This document shows, in pieces, positions 47,901 through 55,619 of a DNA stretch of 64,000 bases (the first letter of the stretch is position 1; the number at the start of each line of letters is the position of its first letter). Source of the stretch: Bordetella genomosp. 7 (GTDB taxonomy: Bacteria; Pseudomonadota; Gammaproteobacteria; Burkholderiales; Burkholderiaceae_B); the NCBI RefSeq assembly GCF_002261265.1, contig NZ_NEVK01000004.1:186001-250000 (forward strand), in the 5' to 3' direction. The translations under genes were made by a program, and so were the position numbers. The notes under the pieces are model-generated. The model was not told the origin of the DNA and did no database searches. It saw only the letters and a list, made by a program, of their open reading frames with translations.

Positions 47901-48210
47901 GGTCGTGGCGCGCCGCCTCGCCGGCAAGGCGCGCCAGCAGAGCGGGCATGGCCGTTTCCGACCCCATGGCCGGATGCGGACGGTCCGGGTCGCGGGGCGC
48001 CGGCCATGCGGCGGTTGCCACGGCGCGCTCCCATAGCGGCTCGACCACCACGCCGTTGAATCCCGCATCGCGCACGTGTGCGCAAAGGGCGCCCCATGCG
48101 GCGACGCCGGCTTGGGCCTGCGGCCCCTGCGCAAGATACAGGCGCAAGGGCTCGCGCACGCCGGCGGGCTCGGCGGACGTAAAGATCGGTGGACGCGTGC
48201 TGCTTTCCAT
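44989..48210 (-). CDS. glgE: Alpha-1,4-glucan:maltose-1-phosphate maltosyltransferase with extra N-terminal GH13-like domain
   Basis: 1073 residues. The C-terminal part (about 420-1073) is a standard GlgE: [11 protein letters not shown], the carboxylates in [20 protein letters not shown] (Asp), [14 protein letters not shown] (Glu) and [11 protein letters not shown] (Asp), and [13 protein letters not shown]. It extends alpha-1,4-glucan with maltose-1-phosphate. The first 400 residues form a second amylase-like barrel. This keeps a region-II Asp ([15 protein letters not shown]), but where the acid Glu should be it reads LAWTPGM, so it is probably inactive. The ATG at 48210 has a GAG site; one two codons upstream is also open. 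It lies 13 bp after glgA. Confidence 0.93.
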   Translation of the reverse strand: [1073 protein letters not shown]

Positions 48211-48223
48211 GCGCATCTCGGCG

Positions 48224-49789
48224 TCAGTACGCTGCCGGCACGGCGATGCCGTCCAGCGAACGGCCCGCATAAGCCGGCACGGGCGTGGGGCGCAGGGCCG
48301 GAGCCGGAACCTGGCCGCGCGGCACCTTGCCTGCCAGGCTCTCGAACAGCGCTACGTAGGGTTCGACGGCAGAGTTCCAGCTGAAGTCGCACGCCATGCC
48401 GTTGCGCTGCATGCTTTGCCACACGGCAGGTTGCGCATACAGGCGCAGCGCCCGGTCGATGGCCGCGCCCATGTCGTCCGCGCCGTCGCCATCGAAGAGG
48501 ATGCCGGTCGCGGCCAGCATGGCCTGGTCGGCCCCGGGCGCGCCGGGGTCGACGATGGTGTCGGCCATGCCGCCCACGCGGGACCCTATCGGCACGGTGC
48601 CGTACCGCATCGCGTACAGCGGCGTCAGGCCGAACGGTTCAAACCGGCTGCCGTGCAGCAGCATGTCGGCGCCGGCGTGCAGGCGGTGGGCGGTAGCTTC
48701 GTCATAGCCGATGCGCACCGTGCAACGCCCGGGATACCGGGCGGCGATTTCCGTCAGTGCGTGTTCGTAGCGAGCTTCGCCACGGCCTATGACCGCGACC
48801 TGCAAGCCGGCATGGCGCTGCAAGGCTTGCGGAAGGGCCTGGATGGCCACGTCCGCCATTTTCTGTTCGGTCAGGCGGCTGCCCATCGCAAGCAGCGGGC
48901 TGGACACGTCCACCGCCAGGCCAAAAGCCTTCTGCAGCGCCGCCTTGGCCCGGGCTTTCTTGGCCGGATTGCGGGCGCTGTAGCAATGCCTGCCCAGGTA
49001 GGGATCTGTGGCAGGGTTCCAGAGGCGGTCGTCGATGCCGTTCGGAGTGGCCAGAAGGTCGGACTCGCGGGCGCGCAGCAGCGGGTCCAGCCCGCAGCCG
49101 AACTTCGGCGTAAGTATCTCGCGCGCATAGTTGCGGCTGACCGTCGTGATGCGGTCGGCGTAGCGCAGGCCGGCTTTCAGGAAGCTGAGCTGGTCGTAGA
49201 AGCGCGCCCCGTCGTCGGTGCAATAAGCTTGCGGAATTCCCAGCTCGCGGGCGCAGGCCAGCGGGAAAACGCCCTGGAACGCCAGGTTGTGCACCGTGAT
49301 GACCGTTTTCACGTAACGCAGGCCGGCGGCGCGCACCAGCAGCGGAACCAGGCCTGCATGCCAGTCCTGGGCATGCAGGATATCGGGCGACCGGGCGCCG
49401 GGCAGTCCGCCGGCCAGCCTTACCGCAGCGTGTGACAGCGCGGCGAACCGCAGGGCATTGTCGGCATAGGGCTGGCCTTCCTCGTCCAGGTACAGGCCCG
49501 GCCGGTCGTACAGGGCATCGTTGCACAACAGGTACAGGGGCAGCCCGGTTTCGGGGCATAGCGCGGCCACCAACGTGGCTTCGCCGCCGGGCATGCCCGC
49601 AAGGTGGGCGATATGGCGCACGCCCGCCACCCGTTCGAGCACACCACGGTACGCGGGCAGCAGCACGCTGACATCGGTGCCCGCTCGGCTCAACGCGCGC
49701 GCCAATCCGGTTACCGCGTCGCCCAATCCGCCGCTCTTGGCCAAAGGGTAGGCTTCGGATGTCACCATCAAGCTTCTTATTCGCGCCAT
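48224..49789 (-). CDS. glgA: Glycogen synthase (GT5)
   Basis: 521 residues. It transfers glucose from ADP-glucose to glycogen, and in GlgE pathways such enzymes can also make maltose-1-phosphate. The ADP-glucose motif YPLAKSGGLGDAV is at residues 14-26; HAQDWHAGLVPLL, ATPNGIDDRLWNPATD and SRFEPFGLTPLYAMRYGTVP (GT-B donor site) follow. The start at 49789 is favoured by GGAG five bases upstream. It is the first gene of the operon, behind a sigma-54-type promoter at 49858. No glgC is in the window, so ADP-glucose must come from elsewhere. About 40 C-terminal residues are Pro/Ala-rich. Confidence 0.95.
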   Translation of the reverse strand: MARIRSLMVTSEAYPLAKSGGLGDAVTGLARALSRAGTDVSVLLPAYRGVLERVAGVRHIAHLAGMPGGEATLVAALCPETGLPLYLLCNDALYDRPGLYLDEEGQPYADNALRFAALSHAAVRLAGGLPGARSPDILHAQDWHAGLVPLLVRAAGLRYVKTVITVHNLAFQGVFPLACARELGIPQAYCTDDGARFYDQLSFLKAGLRYADRITTVSRNYAREILTPKFGCGLDPLLRARESDLLATPNGIDDRLWNPATDPYLGRHCYSARNPAKKARAKAALQKAFGLAVDVSSPLLAMGSRLTEQKMADVAIQALPQALQRHAGLQVAVIGRGEARYEHALTEIAARYPGRCTVRIGYDEATAHRLHAGADMLLHGSRFEPFGLTPLYAMRYGTVPIGSRVGGMADTIVDPGAPGADQAMLAATGILFDGDGADDMGAAIDRALRLYAQPAVWQSMQRNGMACDFSWNSAVEPYVALFESLAGKVPRGQVPAPALRPTPVPAYAGRSLDGIAVPAAY

Positions 49790-49827
49790 GACTGCTCCCA
49801 TGCGAGTGTCATTCTGTTCAAGGAAAA

Positions 49828-49848
49828 CCGGGCCCCATCCGGGCCCGG
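49828..49848 (-). terminator. Terminator of mscS overlapping the glgA promoter start
   Basis: CCGGGCC (49828-49834) pairs with GGCCCGG (49842-49848). On the minus strand the stem is followed by TTTTCCTT. It lies after mscS and just at the predicted transcription start of the glgA promoter, so it should stop mscS messages and also form the 5' end of the glg-tre message. Confidence 0.6.
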
Positions 49849-49857
49849 CGCCCTTTA

Positions 49858-49873
49858 CGCAAACAGCGTGCCC
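49858..49873 (-). promoter_or_regulatory. Sigma-54 promoter candidate for the glg-tre operon
   Basis: Minus strand GGGCAC-GCTGT-TTGCG, GG-N10-GC, 69 bp before the glgA ATG. No other promoter-like gap occurs before treY, because all eight genes overlap or lie within 13 bp of each other. Confidence 0.72.
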
Positions 49874-49963
49874 GATGTTGCCGCCGGTGCTGCGATGCAG
49901 CGCGCGCCTTGTCGCCGGGGTCCAAGCGAGGGTCGGCGCGCTGGCCGCAGCGGTCGCTTTGGA

Positions 49964-51061
49964 TCAGGGCTGGCTCGGCACGGCAAGCGGCTCAGGCGCC
50001 GGCTGTGCCGCAAGATCGCGCGATACCCGCACGCGGCGTTCGGGCACCGCGATGGCGATGTCGGCGTCGCGCAGTTCGCGCAGCAGGCCCAGATTGATCT
50101 GCTGCTGGATATCCATATAACGGTTGTAATCGGCGCTCATGACGTAGTACACGGCCTCGAACACCAGCCCGCTTTCCCCGAAACTTGCGAAATGCGCGCG
50201 GTCGAAGCGCGTGTCGGACGACGCCTCGATCTGGCGGCGCACAATGTCGGGGACGGCGGCCGCGTCCTCGGGGGAAGTGCGGTACGACAAGGTAAACCCG
50301 AACACAATGCGCCGTTGTTGCATGCGCTTGTAATTTTGGATGGTCTGCTTGAGCAGCTCGGTGTTCGAGCACACGATCTGTTCGCCGCCCAGGCTGCGGA
50401 TGCGTGTGGTCTTCAAGCCAATGTGCTCGATGCTGCCCGCGACCGAGCCGAACACAATGAAGTCGCCCACTTCGAACGGCTTGTCCAGCCCGATGGAAAT
50501 CGAGGCGAACAGGTCGCTCAGTATGGTCTGCACGGCCAGCGCGACGGCCACGCCGCCGATGCCAAGGCTGGCCACCAGCGCCGTGATGTTCACGCCAAGG
50601 TTGTCCAGCATGGCCAGCACGACTATGGTCCAGAGCACAATGCGCAGCAGCAGTGCCATCAGCATGGCGGTGACGGCCCGCCCCCCTACGCGGCCTACCA
50701 GCGTGCGCACCAGGCCGGCGCCAATGGCGCGATCTATCCACAAGGCGATCTGCAGAACCGCCAGCACGAACCACAGGTGCGACGCCGCCACCGACCAGGC
50801 CGCAATCACGCCGCTGACGCGCGCCGCGAGCAGAATGGCGATCAGGAACAGAATGAGCCAGCTGGTGCGCCCGAGTATTTCCAGCGCAAGAGAAATTCCG
50901 GGGCGCGGCCCCGCTTCCAGGCGCCGTTGCAGGCGGGTGCGCACCAGGCTCAGCGCCGCGCGCATGGCAAGCAGAAAAACCCCCGCCAGAACGGCCGTCA
51001 AGGCCCAGGCCCAGAGCGGGCTGCCGAGCAGACTGTATTGGACAAGATCGTTTAAGAACAC
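49964..51061 (-). CDS. MscS-family mechanosensitive channel
   Basis: 365 residues. Four to five membrane helices come before the pore helix, which is followed by the MscS signature (SLGIGGVAVALAVQTILSDLFASISIGLDKPFEVGDFI) and a cytosolic vestibule (ILSD... SYRTSPEDAAAVPDIVRRQIE). It opens on membrane tension to release solutes, which fits its place beside trehalose synthesis genes. I chose the GTG at 51061 because GGAG lies seven bases upstream; a TTG at 51097 has no site and falls inside a promoter-like element. Confidence 0.9.
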   Translation of the reverse strand: MFLNDLVQYSLLGSPLWAWALTAVLAGVFLLAMRAALSLVRTRLQRRLEAGPRPGISLALEILGRTSWLILFLIAILLAARVSGVIAAWSVAASHLWFVLAVLQIALWIDRAIGAGLVRTLVGRVGGRAVTAMLMALLLRIVLWTIVVLAMLDNLGVNITALVASLGIGGVAVALAVQTILSDLFASISIGLDKPFEVGDFIVFGSVAGSIEHIGLKTTRIRSLGGEQIVCSNTELLKQTIQNYKRMQQRRIVFGFTLSYRTSPEDAAAVPDIVRRQIEASSDTRFDRAHFASFGESGLVFEAVYYVMSADYNRYMDIQQQINLGLLRELRDADIAIAVPERRVRVSRDLAAQPAPEPLAVPSQP

Positions 51062-51096
51062 ACGCTTTCTCCGCCAGGCAAAACAGGCGGCCAGCA

Positions 51097-51112
51097 AGCA
51101 AGCGGTGTTCCT
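51097..51112 (-). promoter_or_regulatory. Weak sigma-54 promoter candidate for mscS
   Basis: Minus strand AGGAAC-ACCGC-TTGCT: GG-N10-GC and TTGC are kept, but the -24 box has A for C. It is 36 bp before the GTG start. Confidence 0.4.
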
Positions 51113-51138
51113 GTCGCCGGGGCCGGCGGCGCGGGCCC

Positions 51139-52149
51139 TTAGCCGGGCTTGCCGGTCGAAGCGCTGTCGGCGTAGGCGCCCAGGCGGTTGTACAGCGTCT
51201 TCAGGCTGATGCCGAGCGTATCGGCGGCGCGCTGTTTGTCGCCGTCATGGTGTGCCAGCGTTGCCAGGATGAGGTCGCGCTGGGCCTCGTCAAGCGATGT
51301 GCCGACCGGGAAGCTGAGCTTGCCGTCGCGCGCGTCCTGGCCCGCATTGCGCGGGGCCCGGCGATGAAAGTCCGCTTCGACCACGTGGTCCGACATGATG
51401 AATGCCCGTTGCACCACATTGCGCAATTCCCGCACATTGCCGGGCCAGTCATAACTGGAAAGCGAATCCAGCATGCGCGGCGAGAAGCGCTTGCGGGTCT
51501 GGTGCGTGCGGTTCAGGGCATCCAGGAACCGTTGCGCCAGCACGCGCACGTCGCCTTCGCGCTCGCGCAAGGGCGGTACGCGCAGTGGCACCACCAGCAG
51601 ACGGTGCAGGAAGTCCTGGCGCAACTCGCCGCGTTCTACCGCCGCCATGGGGTCGCGGTTGCTGGCGCAGACAATGCGCACGTCCGTATGCAGCAGCTCG
51701 GTGCCGCCTACGCGCTGGTACGTGCAGGTCTCGAGCACGCGCAGAAACTGCACCTGCAGCGCGTCAGACATTTCGGTGACTTCATCCAGGAAAAGCGTGC
51801 CGCCGCTGGCCGATTCGAAATAACCGGCGGACTGGGCCAGCGCGCCAGTAAAGCTGCCTTTCTCGTGGCCAAACAACTGCGCATGCACCAGCGAACTGCT
51901 GATCGCGCCGCAATTGACGGCGACAAAGGGTTGGGCGGCGCGATCGCTGCCTTCATGGATGGCGCGCGCCACGACTTCCTTGCCGGTGCCGCTTTCGCCA
52001 ATGATGAAAACAGTGGCGTCGCTGCGCGCGGCACGTTGTACCTGCGTGCCGAATTCGCGCATTTGGGCGCACATGCCGTCGAACATGTCGTTGAACAAGT
52101 GCGCCGAGCCCGCCGGCGTACGTGACGGCGCGGACGAGAGTGCCTGCAT
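51139..52149 (-). CDS. Sigma-54 activator (AAA+ and Fis-type HTH) without a receiver domain
   Basis: 336 residues. A 25-residue leader is followed directly by the AAA+ domain: Walker A GESGTGKE, the sigma-contact loop GSFTGA (GHEKGSFTGALAQ), Walker B GGTLFLDEVTEM, and the sensor region SNRDPMAAVERGELRQDFLHRL. The C-terminal Fis-type HTH (about 295-330) is AADTLGISLKTLYNRLGAYA. There is no REC, GAF or PAS domain, so control must come from expression level or a partner, as in PspF or HrpS. The start at 52149 was chosen for its position; an ATG at 52200 is also open. It is divergent from the NtrC-type regulator. Confidence 0.92.
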   Translation of the reverse strand: MQALSSAPSRTPAGSAHLFNDMFDGMCAQMREFGTQVQRAARSDATVFIIGESGTGKEVVARAIHEGSDRAAQPFVAVNCGAISSSLVHAQLFGHEKGSFTGALAQSAGYFESASGGTLFLDEVTEMSDALQVQFLRVLETCTYQRVGGTELLHTDVRIVCASNRDPMAAVERGELRQDFLHRLLVVPLRVPPLREREGDVRVLAQRFLDALNRTHQTRKRFSPRMLDSLSSYDWPGNVRELRNVVQRAFIMSDHVVEADFHRRAPRNAGQDARDGKLSFPVGTSLDEAQRDLILATLAHHDGDKQRAADTLGISLKTLYNRLGAYADSASTGKPG

Positions 52150-52230
52150 AAACCTGTTTCCCCGCGCAATTATCGGGCCCGAGGGGCCGCCGTGATCCAT
52201 TCCGGATGATACGGTAGCGCCTATGGTCAA

Positions 52231-52260
52231 ATTTGCAACCATGTGCAAACATTGGCAATC
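52231..52260. repeat. Three tandem decamers between the two activator genes
   Basis: ATTTGCAACC, ATGTGCAAAC and ATTGGCAATC follow each other without gaps. The 10-bp period places them on one face of the helix, as expected for an operator bound by a cooperative regulator. They lie in the 222-bp gap between the divergent activators. Confidence 0.6.
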
Positions 52261-52371
52261 GTTGGTGGAACCGGGGGCCTGACGTGCGCCCAAAGCCGCC
52301 GCCGCGCGGTATGCTCACCAAGCATGGATGACCGGCCGCAGGGGTCGGCGCTACACCTCTACGGAGCAACA

Positions 52372-53742
52372 ATGCCACATTTGCTTGTGCTGGACGACGA
52401 TGAGGCAGTCCGCGAAGTGCTGGCCGAAATTGGCCGCGAACACGGTTTTACGGTGGCGCAGGCCGCCACAATGAAAGACGCGGTAATCCAGCTGCAGCGT
52501 CAATCTCCCGACCTGGTGCTTACCGATGTGCGGCTGCCGGGGGCCAGCGGCATGGACATCTTCAGCCGCATGCCCAATTCCGATGCCGAGATCGTGGTGA
52601 TCACAGGGCACGGCAGTATGGATAACGCCGTCGAGGCGTTGCGGCTGGGGGCCACGGACTACCTGGTCAAGCCGGTATGCATGGACCGCCTTTCCGAAAT
52701 CATGACGCGCGTCGCGGCCAACTGCGGCTCCGCGCCCGACACCGGGCCTTTCCAGGAACCCGGCCGTTTCGGCAAGCTGCTCGGTCAGTCCGAGTGCATG
52801 GAAAAGCTGTACACGCAGTTGTCGCGCGTGGCCGCCACCGACGTTACGACCCTGCTCATAGGCGAAAGCGGCACGGGCAAGGAACTGGCCGCGCACGCCA
52901 TCCACGAACTCAGCAGCCGCCGCAACAAACCGTTCATTGCCGTCAATTGCGGCGCCATTTCGCCGCACCTGATCGAAAGCGAGTTGTTCGGCCACGAGCG
53001 CGGCAGCTTTACCGGCGCCGACCGGCAGCACAAGGGGTACTTCGAACGCGCCGACTCGGGCACCTTGTTCCTGGACGAGGTCACCGAAATGCCGCTTGAC
53101 CTGCAGGTCAAGCTGTTGCGGGTGCTGGAAACCGGCCGGTTCATGCGGGTGGGTACCCACCGCGAAATCGCATGCGACATCCGCGTGGTGGCGGCCACCA
53201 ACCGCAACCCCGAACAGGCCATACAAGACGGCAAGCTGCGCGAAGACCTGTATTACCGTCTGAGCGTCTTTCCCGTCGAACTGCCGCCGCTGCGCGAGCG
53301 CGGCACCGACATTCTGTTCCTGGCCGACCGCTTTCTGGCGGCCCTGAACGAGAAATACGGCGAAGACAAGCAGTTTTCCGAGCAGGCGCGCCAGGCCATT
53401 TTCGAATACGCGTGGCCGGGCAATGTGCGCGAGCTCAAGAACTTCGTGCGCAGGGCCTACATCCTGGCCGAAGAGGGCGTATTGTCGGCCGACGCCCTGC
53501 AGCCGCAGATTTCCCCCGACGGCGGCAGTCAGGCCGCGCGCGTCACGGTGCCGCTGGGCATCACGTTGGCCGAGGCCGACCGCAGGCTGATCCTCGCCAC
53601 GCTGGAACGTTGCGGCGGCGTCAAGAAACAAACTGCCGCGGTATTGGGCATCAGCGCCAAGACGCTATACAACCGCCTTGAAGAATATGCCCGCGCCGGG
53701 CATATCGTACTCACCGACGACAAGCCGCCGCCCGGCCCCTGA
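52372..53742 (+). CDS. NtrC-family sigma-54 response regulator
   Basis: 456 residues. The receiver has the acid pocket LDDDE, phospho-Asp 52 (LTDVRLPG), Thr 78 and Lys 100 (LVKPV), all intact. AAA+ follows: Walker A GESGTGKE at residues 164-171, GSFTGA loop, DSGTLFLDEVTEMPLD Walker B, RVVAATNRN sensor. The Fis-type HTH is KKQTAAVLGISAKTLYNRLEEYA. The start is the ATG preceded by CGGAG at 52372. Its kinase is not adjacent; the hybrid kinase at 27774 is a candidate. With the receiver-less activator it is one of two possible activators for the sigma-54-type promoters in the island. Confidence 0.94.
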   Translation: MPHLLVLDDDEAVREVLAEIGREHGFTVAQAATMKDAVIQLQRQSPDLVLTDVRLPGASGMDIFSRMPNSDAEIVVITGHGSMDNAVEALRLGATDYLVKPVCMDRLSEIMTRVAANCGSAPDTGPFQEPGRFGKLLGQSECMEKLYTQLSRVAATDVTTLLIGESGTGKELAAHAIHELSSRRNKPFIAVNCGAISPHLIESELFGHERGSFTGADRQHKGYFERADSGTLFLDEVTEMPLDLQVKLLRVLETGRFMRVGTHREIACDIRVVAATNRNPEQAIQDGKLREDLYYRLSVFPVELPPLRERGTDILFLADRFLAALNEKYGEDKQFSEQARQAIFEYAWPGNVRELKNFVRRAYILAEEGVLSADALQPQISPDGGSQAARVTVPLGITLAEADRRLILATLERCGGVKKQTAAVLGISAKTLYNRLEEYARAGHIVLTDDKPPPGP

Positions 53743-53757
53743 CGAGGCCGGCGCTAC

Positions 53758-53773
53758 AGGCATGGCGCTTGCT
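53758..53773 (+). promoter_or_regulatory. Sigma-54 promoter candidate for the pyruvate-oxidase-like gene
   Basis: AGGCAT-GGCGC-TTGCT, GG-N10-GC, 53 bp before the ATG at 53811 and 16 bp after the regulator stop codon. Confidence 0.65.
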
Positions 53774-53810
53774 GTGACTGCTCTCGATAGACATCTGTCC
53801 GGGAGCAGTC

Positions 53811-55577
53811 ATGCAGGGTACCGTATCCGATTTCATACTCACGCGGCTGGCGCAATGGGGCATCCGTCGCGTGTACGGATATCCGGGCGACGGCATCAAT
53901 GGCCTGATCGGCGCGTTTGGCCGCACCGACGAACTGGAGTTCATCCAGGCGCGCCACGAAGAAACGGCGGCTTTCATGGCGTGCGCCCATGCCAAGTTCA
54001 CCGGCCAGGTGGGCGTATGCATGGCCACGTCCGGGCCCGGTGCGATCCATCTGCTGAACGGGCTGTATGACGCGAAGCTCGACCATCAGCCGGTCGTGGC
54101 CATCGTGGGCCAGCAGGCCCGCAGTGCACTGGGCGGCGATTATCAGCAGGAAGTAGACCTCGCGAGCCTGTTCAAGGACGTCGCGCACGATTTCGTACAG
54201 GTGGCCGCGAGCCCTGTGCAGGCGCGCCATCTGGTGGACCGCGCCATCCGCATCGCGCTGGAGCGCCGCGCTGTGACCTGCCTGATCGTGCCAAACGATG
54301 TGCAGGATCTGCCGGCCGTGCCCGCGCCGCCTCGCGAGCATGGCACGGTCCACAGCGGCATCGGCGTCACATCGCACGCGGGCGCCCCGGCGCAAACCGC
54401 GTTGCAGAACGCGGCCGACATCCTGAACAAGGGCGAGCGCGTGGCCATCCTGGCAGGCGCGGGTGCGGCGGCGGCGGGCGATGAATTGCTGCAGGTGGCC
54501 GATCTGCTGGGCGCGGGCATCGCAAAAGCCTTGCTGGGCAAGACGGTGCTGCCCGATGATGCGGCCGGCGTGACCGGTTCCATCGGCATGCTGGGCACCC
54601 AGCCCAGCTGGCGGATGATGAATGAGTGCGACACGCTGCTGATGGTGGGCACTGCGTTTCCTTACAGCGAGTTCCTGCCGGCCGAGGGCCAGGCGCGCGC
54701 CGTTCAGATCGATCGCGACGGCCGCATGATCAGCCTGCGATATCCCGTGGAACAGGGCCTGGTGGGCGACAGCAAGGCGACACTGCAGGCGCTGCTGCCC
54801 TTGCTGCGCCGCAAGGAATCGCGCCACTGGCGGGAAAAAATAGAGAAGGACGTGGCGCGATGGTGGCAGACCGTCGAGACCCGCGCCATGCTGGCTGCCC
54901 GGCCCATGAATCCGCAGCGGCCGTTCTGGGAGCTGTCGTCGCGCCTGCCCGACCGCAGCATCATCACCTGCGATTCCGGGTCTGCCGCCGTGTGGTACGC
55001 GCAGCACTTGCGCGTGCGCAAAGGCATGGACGCATCGCTGTCCGGCGGGCTGGCCAGTATGGGCAGCGCCGTGCCGTATGCGGTCGCCGCCAAGCTCGCG
55101 CATCCCGACCGGCCCGTCTTTGCCCTGGCGGGCGACGGCGCCATGCAGATGAACGGGCTGAACGAGCTGATCACCATCGCCCATCGCTGGAAGGACTGGG
55201 CCGATCCCACCCTGATTGTCATGGTGCTCAACAACGGCGACCTGAATATGGTGACCTGGGAGCAGCGCATGGCCGGCGATCCGCGCTTCAAAGACTCGCA
55301 GTGCCTGCCGGCTTTTCCGTACGCCGAGTTTGCGCGTCTGCTGGGCCTGGAAGGCATCCGCGTGGACGACCCCGATGAAGCGGGCCCTGCCTGGGACCGC
55401 GCGCTGGCCGCGCGGCGGCCGGTGCTGCTGGAGATGGTTACCGACCCCGAAGTGCCGCCCATCCCGCCCCATGTGCCGATCAAGCAGGTTCAAAGCTATT
55501 TGAAGGCGCTGCGCCAGGAAGACGCTTCGGGCGGCGCCGCGTTGCGCGCCACCATCAAGCAATGGTGGGCCGGCTGA
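53811..55577 (+). CDS. ThDP-dependent pyruvate oxidase / pyruvate dehydrogenase (quinone)-like enzyme
   Basis: 588 residues of the POX branch of ThDP enzymes. The catalytic Glu is in ARHEETAAFMACAHAKFTG, the middle domain has GNPYD-like DDAAGVTGSIGMLGTQPSW, and the cofactor motif starts GDGAMQMNGLNELI and ends at VLNN. It resembles E. coli PoxB, a stationary-phase membrane enzyme that makes acetate and feeds electrons to ubiquinone. The end (VQSYLKALRQEDASGGAALRATIKQWW) is close to but not the same as the lipid-binding tail of PoxB, so membrane activation is uncertain. A GGGAG site sets the start. Confidence 0.87.
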   Translation: MQGTVSDFILTRLAQWGIRRVYGYPGDGINGLIGAFGRTDELEFIQARHEETAAFMACAHAKFTGQVGVCMATSGPGAIHLLNGLYDAKLDHQPVVAIVGQQARSALGGDYQQEVDLASLFKDVAHDFVQVAASPVQARHLVDRAIRIALERRAVTCLIVPNDVQDLPAVPAPPREHGTVHSGIGVTSHAGAPAQTALQNAADILNKGERVAILAGAGAAAAGDELLQVADLLGAGIAKALLGKTVLPDDAAGVTGSIGMLGTQPSWRMMNECDTLLMVGTAFPYSEFLPAEGQARAVQIDRDGRMISLRYPVEQGLVGDSKATLQALLPLLRRKESRHWREKIEKDVARWWQTVETRAMLAARPMNPQRPFWELSSRLPDRSIITCDSGSAAVWYAQHLRVRKGMDASLSGGLASMGSAVPYAVAAKLAHPDRPVFALAGDGAMQMNGLNELITIAHRWKDWADPTLIVMVLNNGDLNMVTWEQRMAGDPRFKDSQCLPAFPYAEFARLLGLEGIRVDDPDEAGPAWDRALAARRPVLLEMVTDPEVPPIPPHVPIKQVQSYLKALRQEDASGGAALRATIKQWWAG

Positions 55578-55594
55578 GCCGGCCGGCCTTTTTT
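55568..55594 (+). terminator. Rho-independent terminator
   Basis: GGCCGGC-TGA-GCCGGCC, in which the loop is the stop codon of the oxidase gene, is followed by GGCC and a run of six T. Confidence 0.8.
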
Positions 55595-55619
55595 ACCGCA
55601 CTCACTCGAGGAGCAGACG

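Noticed and set aside
51061-51097. TTG start at 51097 for the MscS channel
   Set aside because: It has no ribosome site and overlaps a promoter-like element; the GTG at 51061 has GGAG at good spacing.
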